From the IMG/VR virus record IMGVR_UViG_3300020196_000311, positions 1 through 20,245 of that record: a stretch of 20,245 nt of DNA, one strand, 5' to 3'. The notes beneath the pieces were generated by a model. That model did not search any database, was not told where the DNA came from, and saw only the letters and a list, made by a program, of their open reading frames with translations. Source of the stretch: a virus. The position numbers and the translations under genes were made by a program. Shown piece by piece: positions 19,749 to 20,245 of this stretch; within the stretch, counting starts at the first letter, position 1, and each line of letters starts with the position of its first letter.

Positions 19749-20151
19749 CTGTGTCAGGGGGTCAAAAAGTCTGACACAAGAAAAGATCAGGAAAATCAAG
19801 TACTTGCGCGACGCTTGTGTCAAGCGTTGTCCCGTGTAACTTTATATATGACACGGCGAAACGAGGGGGGGTCGAGTGGCTAAGTGATTGATTTTATTAT
19901 AATTAGTTAGTAATAAGTAAAGATAAAAAAGAGTGAAAAAAGGGCGAAATGGAAAAAAGAGTGTCCGGCAAAATTTTGAGAGGATTTTTAACACGCCGCG
20001 CCCCTGCCTCTCTCCCTCTCGATTCTTGCCACGTTCCGCCGCGCCCCCCTCGTTTTTCCTGACACAGTGACACAAGCGCGGTTTTTCTTAGTTTTTTCAG
20101 ATACTTACTTGTCCCGCGTAGAATTTACTTTCGACACAAGCCCGACACAGC
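19749..20151. repeat. Iteron-like GACACA(A/G) repeats with palindromes, gene-free region
   Basis: The stretch 19620-20245 has no convincing gene. GACAC/GTGTC appears at least eight times: CTGTGTCAG 19749, CTGACACAAG 19771, CTTGTGTCA 19814, TGACACGG 19849, CTGACACAG 20059, TGACACAAG 20068, CGACACAAG 20132 and CGACACAG 20143. Two copies form an inverted repeat with a 13-nt spacer (19749-19779). CCGTGT/ACACGG (19832-19856) also has a 13-nt spacer. ACGCTTG-TGT-CAAGCGT (19811-19827) is a perfect palindrome. An AT-rich tract (about 19885-19935) lies between the repeat groups. This is a plausible origin or operator region. Confidence 0.65.
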
Positions 20152-20245
20152 GCCGAAAAAACCTAGTAAAAACATGGCTTTACCTTGTTCCGGGCCTGAA
20201 AACGCGTTGTTTTTTCGCTACGCTTTTTTGACTAGGCTCTGCTAC

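Noticed and set aside
19654-19839. Rightward 61-codon frame in the control region
   Set aside because: It overlaps the operon promoter and palindromes and has no ribosome site or protein-like pattern.
19842-20075. Leftward 77-codon frame in the right-hand control region
   Set aside because: It runs through the AT-rich tract and repeats, has low-complexity composition and no clear ribosome site.

Overview
The window looks like part of the genome of a lytic tailed phage (or a closely related metagenomic viral contig). One gene runs rightward at the left edge, the 3' end of a large late/virion-type protein. From about 19.6 kb down to 1.1 kb, roughly 30 genes run leftward without a break. They are packed with ATGA, GTGA or 8-bp start/stop overlaps. 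Their content is a phage replication module: an AEP primase fused to a DUF927-type helicase, a family A DNA polymerase with 3'-5' exonuclease, an SNF2-type helicase, a RecB/Cas4-like PD-(D/E)XK nuclease with a four-cysteine set, a VRR-NUC nuclease, a DUF3310 protein and a candidate ssDNA-binding protein. The small-protein repertoire and Shine-Dalgarno use suggest a proteobacterial host. A betaproteobacterium is a guess from resemblance and is not proved here. No rRNA, tRNA, integrase, IS element or CRISPR was seen.

Layout from the promoter end, in the direction of transcription (right to left). (1) 19.62-20.25 kb has no convincing gene. It holds iteron-like GACACA(A/G) repeats in both orientations, palindromes and an AT-rich stretch, and looks like a control region or origin. 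(2) 17.1-19.6 kb is an early region of small proteins: two tiny membrane proteins, a 31-residue membrane peptide and several acidic or unknown proteins. It has recognisable sigma70-type promoters, a repeated GGTGCGAACG element, and stem-loops placed just before ribosome binding sites. (3) 15.4-17.1 kb carries VRR-NUC, an HTH+DUF3310 protein and a 190-residue protein with a glycine-rich C-terminus. (4) 15.195-15.435 kb is an intergenic array of 44 degenerate 5-nt units (YNNGG on the transcribed-sense strand), interrupted once by a perfect hairpin. (5) 11.6-15.2 kb is a glycan-type cassette: a class I methyltransferase, a 39-residue tryptophan-rich microprotein, a TPR/GT-B/GT-A fusion glycosyltransferase and a second GT-A glycosyltransferase. 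(6) 1.1-11.6 kb is the core replication block, ending convergently against the late gene.

The genes plausibly act together as follows. Early promoters and an origin-like region lie at the right end. One or more long leftward transcripts deliver small host-takeover proteins, then nucleases, sugar-modifying enzymes and the replication machinery. Stem-loops before the SNF2 helicase, the primase and some early genes may set relative expression. The most unusual element is the period-5 array at 15.2-15.4 kb. It is constrained at three of five positions while two vary freely, which points to a selected periodic DNA or RNA structure and not to recent slippage.
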